Source of the DNA: Brevundimonas mediterranea
GTDB lineage: Bacteria; Pseudomonadota; Alphaproteobacteria; Caulobacterales; Caulobacteraceae
NCBI RefSeq assembly: GCF_011064825.1
Contig: NZ_CP048751.1
Coordinates: forward strand, 3,038,001 to 3,102,000
DNA length: 64,000 bases
Direction: 5' to 3'
Under the pieces are notes generated by a model. The model was not told where the DNA came from, searched no databases, and saw nothing but the letters and a program-made list of their open reading frames with translations. Positions 36,548 through 45,756 of the stretch are shown here, piece by piece. The translations under genes and the position numbers were made by a program. The stretch's first letter is position 1, and the number at the start of each line of letters is the position of its first letter.

Positions 36548-37177
36548 TTGCCCGTCGTTTCGCCATCCTCGCGTTCCAGTCGCAAACCCAAGGGCGAGGG
36601 CCATTCACGGCGTGGCGAGATCCTCGCTGCGGCCGAACGCATCTTCGTCGAGTACGGCTATGAAGGGGCGACGATCCGCAAGATCGCCGACGAGGTCGGC
36701 CTGTCTTCGACCGCCCTCTATATGCATTTCTCCGACAAGGGCGCGATCCTGCAGGAAATCTGCCGCCACGCGTTCGGTGAGCTGATCTCGGCGGCTGAAT
36801 CCCTGTCCGCCCTCGATGGGCCGCCCGAGGTCCGCCTTCGGCGCATGATCGAGGTCTACGTCGATTTCGGGTTCGCCAATCCGAACGCCTATCGCCTGAT
36901 CTATCTGACCCGCCCCGTCGAGGCCCGGGACGGCGCCCAGAGCCTGTCGCAGGAACTGGGGGCGGGGGTCTTCGCAGCCTTCGAGACCCTGGTCGGTGAA
37001 ACCGTGGCCGCAGGGCGAATGGAAGGGGATCCCCGCATGATCGCCCAATCGATCTGGGCCTCGGCCCATGGCGTCGTCTCCCTGATGATCACCAAACCCT
37101 ATTTCCCTTGGGCGGGGCGCGAGGTGTTGGTGAAGACCACCCTGGACGCCGTCTTTTCCGGCCTGCTGAAATCGTGA
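36548..37177 (+). CDS. TetR family transcriptional regulator
   Basis: A 209-residue repressor-like protein. The N-terminal helix-turn-helix spans about residues 20-70 (GEILAAAERIFVEYGYEGAT, IRKIADEVGLSSTALYMHFS), followed by a TetR_C-type ligand-binding domain (FANPNAYRLIYLT, SIWASAHGVVSLMI). The start is a TTG with GGAG about 8 bases upstream; no ATG or GTG lies ahead of the domain. Its stop overlaps the GTG start of the downstream ABC binding protein, so it may regulate, and be cotranscribed with, that import operon. Confidence 0.9.
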   Translation: MPVVSPSSRSSRKPKGEGHSRRGEILAAAERIFVEYGYEGATIRKIADEVGLSSTALYMHFSDKGAILQEICRHAFGELISAAESLSALDGPPEVRLRRMIEVYVDFGFANPNAYRLIYLTRPVEARDGAQSLSQELGAGVFAAFETLVGETVAAGRMEGDPRMIAQSIWASAHGVVSLMITKPYFPWAGREVLVKTTLDAVFSGLLKS

Positions 37178-37980
37178 ACCGTGCTTGGGGGTTGGCGGCG
37201 GCGGTCGCGGCCATGGCCGTCGCCGTCGCCCAGGGCGCGCAGGCGCGTCCTTTGCGGGTCATGGCCCTGGACCAGTGCGCCGACCAGTATGTGCTGGCCC
37301 TGGCCCCGGACGCCGATCTGGCCCTGTCGCCGCGCGCCGACGATCCCGACGCCTGGTTAAGGCGCGAAGCGGCGGGCCACAGGCGTCTGCGGCCGACGCT
37401 GGAGGCGGCTGTGGGATTCAGGCCGGATGTGGTCGTGCGCTACTGGGGCGGGGAGCCCAGGCTGCTGAACTTTCTGCAAACCCAGGGCGTCACGGTGGTC
37501 ACCATCGCGGACGCGACCGATATGGACGGGGTCCGGGCCAATATCCGCACGGCGGCCCGGGAATTGGGCCAGGTGGAACGCGGCGCACGGCTGGAACGGG
37601 CCATGCAGGCCAAACTTGACCGGGCGGCGGCGGCGGACCGCCCCCGGCCGGGCGCGGTCTATCTGACCTCGGGCGGGTTCACCTCCGGACCCGGCACCCT
37701 GATGGATGCGATGATCCGGGCCGCCGGGTTTCGCAATCTGACGGCCGCGCCGGGGTTCGGCGCCATCAGCGTCGAGCGGATCGCGATGGAGCCGCCGATC
37801 CGGTTCGTGCTGGGCTTCTTCGATCAGTTGCGGGCCGACTGGCGCGGGGCGGGGCGGCATCCGGTGGTGCGGCGCGCGGCCCAGGGACGGACGGCGGCGA
37901 AACTGCCGGCGGCGGTGCTGACCTGTCCGGCCTGGTTCGCGGCTGACGGGGTCGAGATGATGGCGAGAGGGCGGCCATGA
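37174..37980 (+). CDS. ABC transporter periplasmic binding protein (BtuF/FhuD-type)
   Basis: A 268-residue periplasmic component with a signal peptide (VNRAWGLAAAVAAMAVAVAQ, cleaved near AQARP). It belongs to the TroA-like helical-backbone class: RVMALDQCADQYVLALAPDA, FRPDVVVRYWGGEP, LGQVERGARLER. It binds a corrinoid, siderophore or heme for the permease encoded next. The GTG start at 37174 overlaps the tetR stop and the stop overlaps the permease start (ATGA). The C-terminal portion departs from classic BtuF. Substrate is uncertain. Confidence 0.85.
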   Translation: MNRAWGLAAAVAAMAVAVAQGAQARPLRVMALDQCADQYVLALAPDADLALSPRADDPDAWLRREAAGHRRLRPTLEAAVGFRPDVVVRYWGGEPRLLNFLQTQGVTVVTIADATDMDGVRANIRTAARELGQVERGARLERAMQAKLDRAAAADRPRPGAVYLTSGGFTSGPGTLMDAMIRAAGFRNLTAAPGFGAISVERIAMEPPIRFVLGFFDQLRADWRGAGRHPVVRRAAQGRTAAKLPAAVLTCPAWFAADGVEMMARGRP

Positions 37981-38966
37981 GCCGGATGTTTAGGCTTTGC
38001 CTGATCCTGGGACTGGTCATCCTCGCGGCCCTGGCGGCCGCTGTGCTGATCGGCGAGACGCCCTTTGACGCCGCCCAGTATGCGGCGGCCTTCAGCGATC
38101 CGTCGTCCGGTCCATGGGTCGTCCTGTGGCAGGTGCGCGCGCCGCGCGCGGTCTGCGCCCTGGCGGTCGGCGCCGCACTCGGTCTGGCCGGGGCTGTGAT
38201 GCAGGGCCTGCTGCGCAATCCGTTGGCCGATCCCGGCGTTCTGGGTGTGTCGGCGACGGCGGCCCTGGGGGCGGCCCTGGCCATTGTCCTGGGCGGCGCC
38301 GGGGTGGCGGGCGTGGTCGAGATGTCCGCCCTGTTGGGGGCGGCGGCGGCGGGCGGTCTGCTGATCGTCGCCTCGGGCCTGATGCGGGCGCCGGAGGCTC
38401 TGATCCTGTTCGGGGTGGCCCTGTCCAGTTTCGCCGGGGCGGTCACCGCGTTGATCTTCAACCTGTCGCCGTCGCCCATCGCCCAGGCCGAGGTCATGTC
38501 CTGGCTGCTGGGGTCGGTGCAGAACCGCAGCTGGGTCGATGTGGCCTGGGTCACGCCCGCAGTGGTCGTCGCGGCGGTCTTCGCCGGCCTGTCGGCGGGA
38601 GGGCTGCGGATGCTGACCCTGGGCGACGAGGCGGCGGCCGCGTCGGGTCTGTCCATGGGGCGGGTTCGCGCCTTGGCTCTGGTCGCGGCGGCGGTGGCGA
38701 CGGGGGCGGCGGTGGCCGTGGCCGGCGTGATCGGCTTCGTCGGTCTGGCGGCGCCCCATCTGGTGCGGGCGGCGGTGCGGGGCGATCCGGGGCGGATCCT
38801 GGCGCCCTCGGCCCTGGCCGGTGGCTTGATGCTGGTGGTCGCCGACCTGCTGGCGCGGTTGACGCCGACGGATCAGGAACTGAAGCTGGGGGTGTTCACG
38901 GCCCTGATCGGCGCGCCCCTGTTCGCCCTGATCGCCTGGCGGGCGGCGCGGGAGTGGCGGCTGTGA
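37977..38966 (+). CDS. FecCD/BtuC family ABC transporter permease
   Basis: A 329-residue inner-membrane permease with about ten helices. Family marks are VLWQVRAPRAVCALAVGAAL, MQGLLRNPLADPGVLGVSAT and VAGVIGFVGLAAPHLVRAA, the last giving the ATPase-coupling loop. It imports an iron complex, heme or cobalamin together with the adjoining binding protein and ATPase. Overlaps at both ends (ATGA upstream, GTGA downstream) show a tightly coupled operon. Confidence 0.93.
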   Translation: MSRMFRLCLILGLVILAALAAAVLIGETPFDAAQYAAAFSDPSSGPWVVLWQVRAPRAVCALAVGAALGLAGAVMQGLLRNPLADPGVLGVSATAALGAALAIVLGGAGVAGVVEMSALLGAAAAGGLLIVASGLMRAPEALILFGVALSSFAGAVTALIFNLSPSPIAQAEVMSWLLGSVQNRSWVDVAWVTPAVVVAAVFAGLSAGGLRMLTLGDEAAAASGLSMGRVRALALVAAAVATGAAVAVAGVIGFVGLAAPHLVRAAVRGDPGRILAPSALAGGLMLVVADLLARLTPTDQELKLGVFTALIGAPLFALIAWRAAREWRL

Positions 38967-39718
38967 GCCTGTTGTCGTTGAACGCCGTCCGGGCCAGGAT
39001 CGGGCGTGAGCAGGTGCTGGACGGTGTCAGCCTGACCGTCTCGGCCGGCGAAGTCGTGGCCCTGTGCGGCCCGAACGGGGCGGGCAAGAGCAGCGTGATC
39101 CGGGCGGCGGCGGGACTGCTGGCGGCAGAAAGCGGCGAGGTGCGACTGGGGGACGACGACATCGACCGTCTATCGCCGCGTCAGAGAGCCGAACGCCTGT
39201 CCTATCTGCCGCAGGAGCGGCGGATCGCCTGGAATCTGCCTGCGGTTGAGGTGGCCGCCCTTGGCGCGCCCTTCCTGGCGGGAGAGGCGGCTCTGGATCG
39301 GGCCAAGGAAGCGCTGCTGGCCGTCGGGGCGGGCCATCTGGCGGATCGAGGGGTGGCCGAAATGTCGGGCGGCGAGCGGGCGCGGGTTCTGCTGGCACGG
39401 GCCCTGGTGGTCGATGCGCCGCTTCTGCTGGCGGACGAGCCGACGGCGGGTCTGGATCCAGACGCTCAGCGGCTGGTGCTGGAACAACTGCGGGCGCGGT
39501 CTAGAGCCGCCGCCGGGGTGCTGGTCAGCCTGCACGATCTGACCCTGGCCGCCGCCTTTGCGGACCGGGTGGTCGTGCTGGACGGCGGACGCATCGTCGC
39601 CGACACCGCGCCCCTGGACGCCCTGGCGCAACCCGTGTTGCGCCAGGTCTTCGGCCTGGACGGGACCTGGATCGAGGGGCCGGACGGGCCGCTGCTGGCG
39701 GCCCGTCGGGCTCAGTAG
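38963..39718 (+). CDS. ABC transporter ATP-binding protein (BtuD/FecE-type)
   Basis: A 251-residue cytosolic ATPase that powers the FecCD-type permease. Walker A is GPNGAGKSSVIRA at about residues 36-48, the Q-loop region is LSYLPQERRIAWN, the signature is EMSGGERARVLLARAL, Walker B is PLLLADEPTAGLDPD, and the switch His is in VSLHDLTLAA. The GTG start at 38963 overlaps the permease stop. It ends the TetR-BtuFCD-like operon; its last 7 bases overlap the convergent lytic transglycosylase gene. Confidence 0.93.
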   Translation: MSLLSLNAVRARIGREQVLDGVSLTVSAGEVVALCGPNGAGKSSVIRAAAGLLAAESGEVRLGDDDIDRLSPRQRAERLSYLPQERRIAWNLPAVEVAALGAPFLAGEAALDRAKEALLAVGAGHLADRGVAEMSGGERARVLLARALVVDAPLLLADEPTAGLDPDAQRLVLEQLRARSRAAAGVLVSLHDLTLAAAFADRVVVLDGGRIVADTAPLDALAQPVLRQVFGLDGTWIEGPDGPLLAARRAQ

Positions 39719-41790
39719 GCGGCGTAGGGGCGGGGACCGGCGGCCGCGCCGCGTGCTATGTCGGACGAAGTCGTCAGCGGGGCCGATCCCCCGTTCAGCC
39801 GGGCCTTGTAGACCGCCATATTCTCCATCACCCGCATCATATAGTTGCGCGTCTCGGTGAAGGGCGCGCATTCGATGAAGTCGATGGCCGCATTGGAATC
39901 GCCGCGTGGGTCGCCACAGCGGGCGATCCACTGGCTCGGACGGGCCGGGCCGGCGTTGTAGCCGACCGTCGCCAGCAGCATGGAGCCGTTGTTGGCCGCC
40001 ATAAGCTCGCCCAGGTGATAGCTGCCCAGGGTCATGTTGTAGTCCGGATCCCACAGCTGCTCGGCCGAGAAGCCCATGCCCAGGCGACGGGCGACGCCCG
40101 AACCCGTGGCGGGCAGGAACTGCATCATGCCGCGCGCATCGGCGCCGGAGCGGGCGCGCGGGTCGAAGCTGGATTCTTGGCGGGTGATGGCCTGGGTGAA
40201 TTCCAGCGGCGCGGCGCCGGCGACCTGGGGCGGGACGCGCACGGGGTACATGCGTTCGGGCAGGACGAAGCCGCGCTGGCTGGCGGCGCGGCCGACCATC
40301 ATGGCGGTGAAGCCTTCGCCATAGCTGCGGGTCAGGTCCATCAGCAGGGCCAGATCCTCGATGGTCGGCAGGTCGTTGTCGAGCTGATAGGCGAAGACCC
40401 GCAGCAGGCTGGTCTCGCCGGTCTCGCCCAGGATTCGCATGGCGCGGACGAGCTCGTTGGATTCGAACCGGGCGATGTCGGCCTGGGTCGGGGCCGGTTC
40501 GCCGGGCAGGGTCAGGGTGGTCATCCCGGCTTTCTCGGCCGCCAGTTGGCCGTAGAAGGTCTGCCAATGCTGGGCGCCGTTGCGGTAATAGCCGAGGGCG
40601 GCGTCGCGCTCGCCGCGGGCCTCGGCCGCCCGGCCCAGCCAGTAATAGGCCCGACCCTGGGTGATCGGGGTGGAGGAGGCGGTGCGCAGGGCCTCGAAAT
40701 GGCGGGCGGCGACCTCGGGCTGGTTCAGCTTGGTCAGGGCGACCCAGCCGGCGAAGAACTCCGCGTCCACCATCCGGTCGCCGGAGGTGAAGCCGTGGCC
40801 GTTCATGGCGTCATAGGCGGCGCGCCAATTCCCCTGTTGCAGGGCGTCGAGGTAATAGTTGCGGCGCTCGGTCCACAGGGTGTTGTCGCCTGCGGTATGA
40901 GCCGGGGCGGGCGGCAGGTTGGCCAGCAGGGGGAAGGCTTCCGACTGGCGGTTCTGAGAGCGCAGGATTCGCACCCGTTCCAGCGTCACCGCCGGATCGG
41001 CGGCCTGGGCGGGCGTCAGGGCGGCCACCACGGCGTCCGGGCTGTAGGCGGTGCGCAGGCTCATGACCGCATTGGCGACGGCCGCCCGTTCCGGCGAGAC
41101 AAGATCGAGCATGGCGCGCGTCGCCGGGCCGTGCGGACCGAGCAACAGCATGTTCAGCCGCGCCTCGTGATCGGCCGGGGTCAGTTCCCCGCCCCAGCGC
41201 GCGAGGATGCGCGATTGCGGCTCGGCGTCGAAGGATCGGGTCCGCCACCAGTCGCGAATCAGGGCGCGGGCCTCGCGGTGACGTCCGCGCTGTTCGAGCG
41301 CCGAGGCGTTGGCGATGGCGCCTTGGACGGTTTCGGGCGGGTGGTCGGAGAAGAGGGCCATGACGGCGTCCGGCGTGGCGCCGACGCGGTCCAGAACCGA
41401 TTCTGCGGCGGCGCGACGTGATTCGGCGCGCGGCCAGCCCTTCAAGGCGGTCTGGGCCTGGGCGAGTTCGGCGTAGGAGAGTTGTTCGCCCGAGGTGTCG
41501 ATCAGGGCCCACTCGATCAGCTTGCGCGCCGTGGGGTCGCGCATCTGCGAGATCGCAGCCTGGGCGCCGGGGATGTCGCGCGCCCGCGCCGCCGCCAGGC
41601 CCTGACGGAACAGGGCCGTGTCCTGGTCATCGAGCACGCGGCCCTGATAGGTGGGGCTGTAACCCGGCACGGATTGTGAAACGGCGGAATAGGGAACAGG
41701 TTGGCCGGGAAGGGCGTCCTGCGGGGTCGGGGCGATGACGGCGAGGGCCGCAGCCAGACTGGTCGCGATCATGATATTTCCTGTTCTCAT
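39712..41790 (-). CDS. Soluble lytic murein transglycosylase
   Basis: A 692-residue periplasmic enzyme that cuts peptidoglycan between MurNAc and GlcNAc, forming 1,6-anhydro ends. A signal-like N-terminus (MIATSLAAALAVIAP) is followed by a long helical superhelix (about residues 50-510) as in Slt70. The C-terminal SLT catalytic domain has E539 in TRQESSFDPRARSGADARGM, then ATVGYNAGPARPSQW. Caulobacter has a comparable division-associated enzyme (SdpA); equivalence is inferred. It is divergent from dapA. Confidence 0.92.
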   Translation of the reverse strand: MRTGNIMIATSLAAALAVIAPTPQDALPGQPVPYSAVSQSVPGYSPTYQGRVLDDQDTALFRQGLAAARARDIPGAQAAISQMRDPTARKLIEWALIDTSGEQLSYAELAQAQTALKGWPRAESRRAAAESVLDRVGATPDAVMALFSDHPPETVQGAIANASALEQRGRHREARALIRDWWRTRSFDAEPQSRILARWGGELTPADHEARLNMLLLGPHGPATRAMLDLVSPERAAVANAVMSLRTAYSPDAVVAALTPAQAADPAVTLERVRILRSQNRQSEAFPLLANLPPAPAHTAGDNTLWTERRNYYLDALQQGNWRAAYDAMNGHGFTSGDRMVDAEFFAGWVALTKLNQPEVAARHFEALRTASSTPITQGRAYYWLGRAAEARGERDAALGYYRNGAQHWQTFYGQLAAEKAGMTTLTLPGEPAPTQADIARFESNELVRAMRILGETGETSLLRVFAYQLDNDLPTIEDLALLMDLTRSYGEGFTAMMVGRAASQRGFVLPERMYPVRVPPQVAGAAPLEFTQAITRQESSFDPRARSGADARGMMQFLPATGSGVARRLGMGFSAEQLWDPDYNMTLGSYHLGELMAANNGSMLLATVGYNAGPARPSQWIARCGDPRGDSNAAIDFIECAPFTETRNYMMRVMENMAVYKARLNGGSAPLTTSSDIARGAAAGPRPYAAY

Positions 41791-41897
41791 TCATCCCGGT
41801 TGCGGCGAGGCCGCTGGCGACCTAACGTCCCGCGCTCTCAAGACAGAGGTTCTGGACATCCGTCCATCGCCCCTCCCCACGCAGGCTAGCTAGTCCC

Positions 41898-42782
41898 ATG
41901 ACCGCCCCCTTGTTCAAGGGCGTGATCACCGCCCTGATCACACCACTTCATGACGGAAACGTGGACGAAGCCGCATTCGCCACGCTCATCGAAAGACAGA
42001 TCGCCGCAGGCGTCGACGGGCTGGTGCCCGTCGGCACGACGGGCGAGGGCGCCAGCATGGACCTGGACGAGCACAAGCATGTGATCGATCTATGCGTGCG
42101 GCTGGTGGCGGGGCGCGTCAGCGTCATCGCTGGAACCGGATCGCCCTACACCAAGGAAGCCATCGACCTGACCCGGCACGCCAAGGCGGTGGGTGCGGAT
42201 GGGGCGTTGATCGTCACCCCCTATTATATCCGCCCCTCGCAGGCGGGCATGGCGGCGCATTTCGAGGCTATCGCTGACGCCGTTCAGCTGCCGATCCTGC
42301 TCTACAACGTCCCGTCGCGTACGGGAGTCGATCTGGCCAATGAGACGGTAGCGCGGCTGGCGGCCCATCCGAACATCGTCGGCGTCAAGGACGCCACCGG
42401 CGACATGAGCCGGGTCAGCTGGATGCGCGCCAATATCGACGGCCAATTCGACCTGATCTCGGGCGATGATTCCAGCTATCTGGGTTATCACGCCTGTGGC
42501 GGGGTCGGACTGATCTCGGTGGCGTCCAATGTCGCGCCCGAGGCCATGGTCGCCCTGCACAATGCGGCGGCGGCCGGCGACTACGCCACCGCCCGCGACT
42601 GGCAGAATCGACTGATCGGCCTGTGCAAGGCGCTGTTCCTCGACAATTCTCCGGCTCCGACCAAATACGCCCTGGCCCGGTTGGGCCTGTGCAGCGAGGA
42701 GGCGCGGCTGCCGTTGTCGCCGACGTCGGAAGGGGTCAAGCCGCTGATCGACCGCGCCATGGCGGATGCGGGCGTCGTCTGA
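41898..42782 (+). CDS. dapA: 4-Hydroxy-tetrahydrodipicolinate synthase
   Basis: A 294-residue TIM-barrel lyase condensing pyruvate and aspartate semialdehyde in the lysine and diaminopimelate pathway. Seen: [10 protein letters not shown] (residues around 44), the catalytic Tyr in [12 protein letters not shown], and the Schiff-base Lys in [13 protein letters not shown] at about residue 160. Length is typical. Its stop overlaps the smpB ATG (TGATG), giving translational coupling. Confidence 0.96.
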   Translation: MTAPLFKGVITALITPLHDGNVDEAAFATLIERQIAAGVDGLVPVGTTGEGASMDLDEHKHVIDLCVRLVAGRVSVIAGTGSPYTKEAIDLTRHAKAVGADGALIVTPYYIRPSQAGMAAHFEAIADAVQLPILLYNVPSRTGVDLANETVARLAAHPNIVGVKDATGDMSRVSWMRANIDGQFDLISGDDSSYLGYHACGGVGLISVASNVAPEAMVALHNAAAAGDYATARDWQNRLIGLCKALFLDNSPAPTKYALARLGLCSEEARLPLSPTSEGVKPLIDRAMADAGVV

Positions 42783-43255
42783 TGGCGCCGCAGCCGCAGT
42801 CGAAGTCCAAGGTCATCGCCGAGAACCGCCGCGCGCGGTTCGACTATTTCCTTGAGGACAATATCGAGGCGGGTATTCAACTGCTCGGCACCGAGATCAA
42901 GGCGCTGCGGGACGGACGGGCCAATATCGCCGAAAGCTATGCGGCGGTGGAGGGGCGCGAGATCGTCCTGATCAACGCCGACATCCCGCCGTACAAGCAG
43001 GCGAACCGCTTCAATCACGAGCCGCGCCGACCACGCAAACTGCTGCTGCACAGAAAGCAGATCGACCGGTTGATCGGGGCGGTGCAGCGCGACGGTCAGA
43101 CGATCATTCCGCTGAAGCTGTATCTGAACGACGCGGGCAAGGCGAAGCTGGAGATCGCCCTGGCCAAGGGCAAGAAGCTGCACGACAAGCGCGAAGCCTC
43201 GGCCGAACGAGACTGGCAGCGCGACAAGGCCCGTCTGATGCGCGACAAGGGCTGA
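42782..43255 (+). CDS. smpB: SsrA-binding protein SmpB
   Basis: A 157-residue RNA-binding protein that partners tmRNA to rescue stalled ribosomes. Family segments include [58 protein letters not shown] and [20 protein letters not shown], with the charged C-terminal tail [20 protein letters not shown]. Coupled to dapA. The tmRNA gene itself is not in the window. Confidence 0.96.
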   Translation: MAPQPQSKSKVIAENRRARFDYFLEDNIEAGIQLLGTEIKALRDGRANIAESYAAVEGREIVLINADIPPYKQANRFNHEPRRPRKLLLHRKQIDRLIGAVQRDGQTIIPLKLYLNDAGKAKLEIALAKGKKLHDKREASAERDWQRDKARLMRDKG

Positions 43256-43265
43256 GGCCCGAGCA

Positions 43266-43460
43266 CTACCCCAGCGGCCGGGCGTCCGTGACCCCCGGCA
43301 GATCGGCGAAACCATAGCCGCCCGCGCCTCCGGTCCCTGTGGACGGATGGAAAAGGCCGCCTGTGATCAGGGCCAGGGCCGTGATCACAATCACGAGGAC
43401 CGCGGCCAGGATCGCGATCCTGCGCTCGCGTCGCGTGAATAATCCGTCAGTGCGTCGCAT
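43266..43460 (-). CDS. Small single-pass membrane protein (hypothetical)
   Basis: A 64-residue protein with a basic N-terminus (MRRTDGLFTRRERR), one membrane helix at about residues 15-36 (IAILAAVLVIVITALALITG) and a Gly/Thr-rich outer tail. A GGGAGG ribosome binding site lies about 8 bases before the ATG. It is convergent with smpB. No family is recognised. Confidence 0.55.
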   Translation of the reverse strand: MRRTDGLFTRRERRIAILAAVLVIVITALALITGGLFHPSTGTGGAGGYGFADLPGVTDARPLG

Positions 43461-43560
43461 CGTCCAGCCTCCCGCTGGGAGACGAACGCCGAACGCTCGC
43501 CTCTGTTCCGCCTTATTTCAGCATGGCAGAGTCGTGCGACACGCACGCAACAGTAGAGGG

Positions 43561-44199
43561 TTAGCGGGCGATGATCTCGCGCGCCCGATCAAACACCGCC
43601 TCGAACATGGCCGGGGTCAGCCGGCCGGTGTTCGTGTTCAATCGGGAGCAGTGATACGAGTTCAGGATGACGTATCCGCCGGCCTCGCCCTCTGCGCCAT
43701 GGCCGGCCGGCATGGCCGAGGCCGGCCGGCCGAACGCCTTGAGGATGTTGCGGCGAGAGACGTCGCCCAGGGTCACGATGACCTTCAGATTGGGCAGCAA
43801 GGCCAGGCGGTCGATCAGGAAGGGGCGGCAGGTCGTCTCTTCGATCGGCAGCGGCTTGTTGCCGGGCGGGGCGCAGCGGACCGCGTTGGTGATCATGCAG
43901 TCCACCAGCGTCAGGTCGTCGTCGCCGTTCGGATCATAGTGGCCCTGAGCAAAGCCCGCCTTTTTCAGGGTGTCGTACAGCAGCCAGCCGGCGTGATCGC
44001 CGGTGAAGGGCCGCCCCGTGCGATTGGCGCCGGTGCGGCCGGGCGCGAGACCCGCGACCAGCAGCCGGGCGTTCGGATCGCCGAAGGACGGGGCGGGGCC
44101 GTTCCACCAGTCGGGGTTCTGGCGGGCGTTCTCCTGGCGATACTCGACCAGGCGCGGGCACAGGGGGCAGTCGCGGGGGGGCTCGGGTCTCAGGCTCAT
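43561..44199 (-). CDS. Type 5 (UdgB-like) uracil-DNA glycosylase
   Basis: A 212-residue DNA repair enzyme of the family-5 uracil-DNA glycosylases, which remove uracil and other deaminated bases. Seen: Cys residues at the N-terminus (CPLCPRLVEYR), the active-site motif LAPGRTGANRTGRPFTGDHA, CMITNAVRCAPPGNKPLP and the C-terminal NSYHCSRLNTNTGRLT. Four conserved Cys suggest an iron-sulfur cluster, as known in the family. Its ATG overlaps the stop of the NYN-domain gene upstream. Confidence 0.9.
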   Translation of the reverse strand: MSLRPEPPRDCPLCPRLVEYRQENARQNPDWWNGPAPSFGDPNARLLVAGLAPGRTGANRTGRPFTGDHAGWLLYDTLKKAGFAQGHYDPNGDDDLTLVDCMITNAVRCAPPGNKPLPIEETTCRPFLIDRLALLPNLKVIVTLGDVSRRNILKAFGRPASAMPAGHGAEGEAGGYVILNSYHCSRLNTNTGRLTPAMFEAVFDRAREIIAR

Positions 44200-44738
44200 T
44201 GACCGGCGCCCGTCTTGGGACGACAGAACTCGGCCATCAGGTCGTTCAGATCAAGGAAGGCGTCGGCCTGGCGACGCAGTTCGTCGGCGATATGCGGCGG
44301 CTGGGTCTTCTGGGTCGAGACGACAGTGACGCGCACGCCTAGCGCCTGCACCGCCTGCACCAGTCGCCGAAAGTCCCCGTCGCCGGAAAACAGCACGGCG
44401 TGATCCAGGCGGGGGGCCAGTTCCAGCATGTCCACCGCGATCTCGATATCCATATTTCCCTTGATCCGGCTGTGGCCCTGGCCGTCGGTGAAGCGCTTCA
44501 CCGGCTTGGTCACGACCGAAAAGCCGTTGTAGTCCAGCCAGTCCACCAGAGGCTTCACCGGCGAGAACTCTTCGCCCTCGACCACCGCCGTGTAATAATA
44601 GGCGCGCGTCAGGATGGATTTCTCGCGGAACCAGTCCAGCATCCGCTTGAAGTCCATATCGTGCTGCAAGGCGCGGGCGGCGGAATACAGGTTCGAACCG
44701 TCGATGAAGATCGCCAGGCGGTCGGTGGAATGAAACAT
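44196..44738 (-). CDS. NYN domain protein (LabA/DUF88 family)
   Basis: A 180-residue PIN-like nuclease-fold protein. The acidic site residues lie in LAIFIDGSNLYSAARAL (Asp at about residue 13), DIEIAVDMLELA and AVLFSGDGDFRRLVQAV, the pattern of NYN ribonucleases. RNA cleavage is likely but unproven for LabA-type proteins. The ATG at 44738 is preferred; the frame is open further, into folK on the other strand. It overlaps the folK start codon in CATG and is coupled to the uracil-DNA glycosylase downstream. Confidence 0.88.
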   Translation of the reverse strand: MFHSTDRLAIFIDGSNLYSAARALQHDMDFKRMLDWFREKSILTRAYYYTAVVEGEEFSPVKPLVDWLDYNGFSVVTKPVKRFTDGQGHSRIKGNMDIEIAVDMLELAPRLDHAVLFSGDGDFRRLVQAVQALGVRVTVVSTQKTQPPHIADELRRQADAFLDLNDLMAEFCRPKTGAGQ

Positions 44739-45312
44739 GGTCGAGGCCGTCAAAAGAAATGAAGAAAATGGCGCCCGGCCGGACGCTGCGGTCGATGTGG
44801 GAATCGACGGCGCGCCCGATCTGGACGCTGCAGTCATCGTGGCGCTGGGCTGCAATGACAAGGGGGTCTGGGCCTCCTGCCGCGAGGCGCTGGAAGCCGC
44901 CTTGGCGCGTTTTCGCAGCGAGGGGATTGATGTGGTGGCGCGGTCGTCCTGGTGGTCGTCCATGGCCTGGCCCGATCCGCAGGACCCGCCGTTCCTGAAC
45001 GGGGTGGTCATTGTCGCCACGCGCCACGATCCCCACGCGCTGATGGCGGCCCTAGGGCGGATCGAGGATGTCTTCGGCCGTCAGCGGTCGGTCCGCAACG
45101 CCCCGCGCACGCTGGATCTGGACCTGATCGCCTATGGTCGACTGAGCGGGGACCTGGACGGGCTGATCCTGCCGCACCCCCGCGCGGCCGAGCGCCGCTT
45201 CGTGATGGGGCCGATTGCGGAGATCGCGCCGGACTGGGTCCATCCCCACGGCGGGGTCGCCCAGGCCCTGGCGGCTTCGGCGACGGTGGGGCGCGACGCC
45301 CATCCGGTCTGA
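44737..45312 (+). CDS. folK: 2-Amino-4-hydroxy-6-hydroxymethyldihydropteridine diphosphokinase
   Basis: A 191-residue folate-pathway kinase that transfers pyrophosphate from ATP to 6-hydroxymethyl-dihydropterin. The core begins near residue 32 (AAVIVALGCNDKG, an atypical variant of the usual ALGSN), with SSWWSSMAWPDPQDPPFLNG, RSVRNAPRTLDLDLIAYG and LPHPRAAERRFVMGPIAEIA. The first 30 residues are not conserved, so a GTG at about 44797 is a possible later start. As drawn, its ATG overlaps the opposite-strand NYN gene start. Confidence 0.9.
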   Translation: MVEAVKRNEENGARPDAAVDVGIDGAPDLDAAVIVALGCNDKGVWASCREALEAALARFRSEGIDVVARSSWWSSMAWPDPQDPPFLNGVVIVATRHDPHALMAALGRIEDVFGRQRSVRNAPRTLDLDLIAYGRLSGDLDGLILPHPRAAERRFVMGPIAEIAPDWVHPHGGVAQALAASATVGRDAHPV

Positions 45313-45396
45313 GGCCGCACTTTCGCCGCTCTGGCGTTGCAAAAGTCAGTCCCTATCTGTATTTCACGCGGTTCTCCCCCGCGTTCGAGGAATTTC

Positions 45397-45756
45397 ATGG
45401 CCCGCGTCACCGTCGAAGACTGCATCGAAAAGGTACCGAACCGCTTTGGTCTGGTGCTGATGGCCGGCCACCGCGCCCGCAGCATCGCCAACGGCGCCGC
45501 CCTGACGATCGACCGCGACAACGACAAGAACCCGGTCGTCGCCCTGCGCGAGATCGCCGACGACACCGTCGTGCCGGATGAACTGCGCGAGACCATCATC
45601 ACCACGCTGCAACGCGTCGATGAGCGCACCGAAGCCGAGGACGAGGCGGAAACCGTCGCCCTGCTGGCCGAACCGCAACACATGAACATGGCCGAGGCCG
45701 AGCTGATCCGCGCGCTGCAAAGCGACCGCGACGGCGGTCAGGAGGAGCGGTACTGA
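45397..45756 (+). CDS. rpoZ: DNA-directed RNA polymerase omega subunit
   Basis: A 119-residue omega subunit that helps assemble and stabilise beta-prime. The N-terminus [20 protein letters not shown] and the core [35 protein letters not shown] are characteristic. GAGGA precedes the ATG at 45397 by about 6 bases. An AGGAGG at its end serves the next gene, rsh, whose CTG start overlaps the rpoZ stop. Confidence 0.96.
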   Translation: MARVTVEDCIEKVPNRFGLVLMAGHRARSIANGAALTIDRDNDKNPVVALREIADDTVVPDELRETIITTLQRVDERTEAEDEAETVALLAEPQHMNMAEAELIRALQSDRDGGQEERY

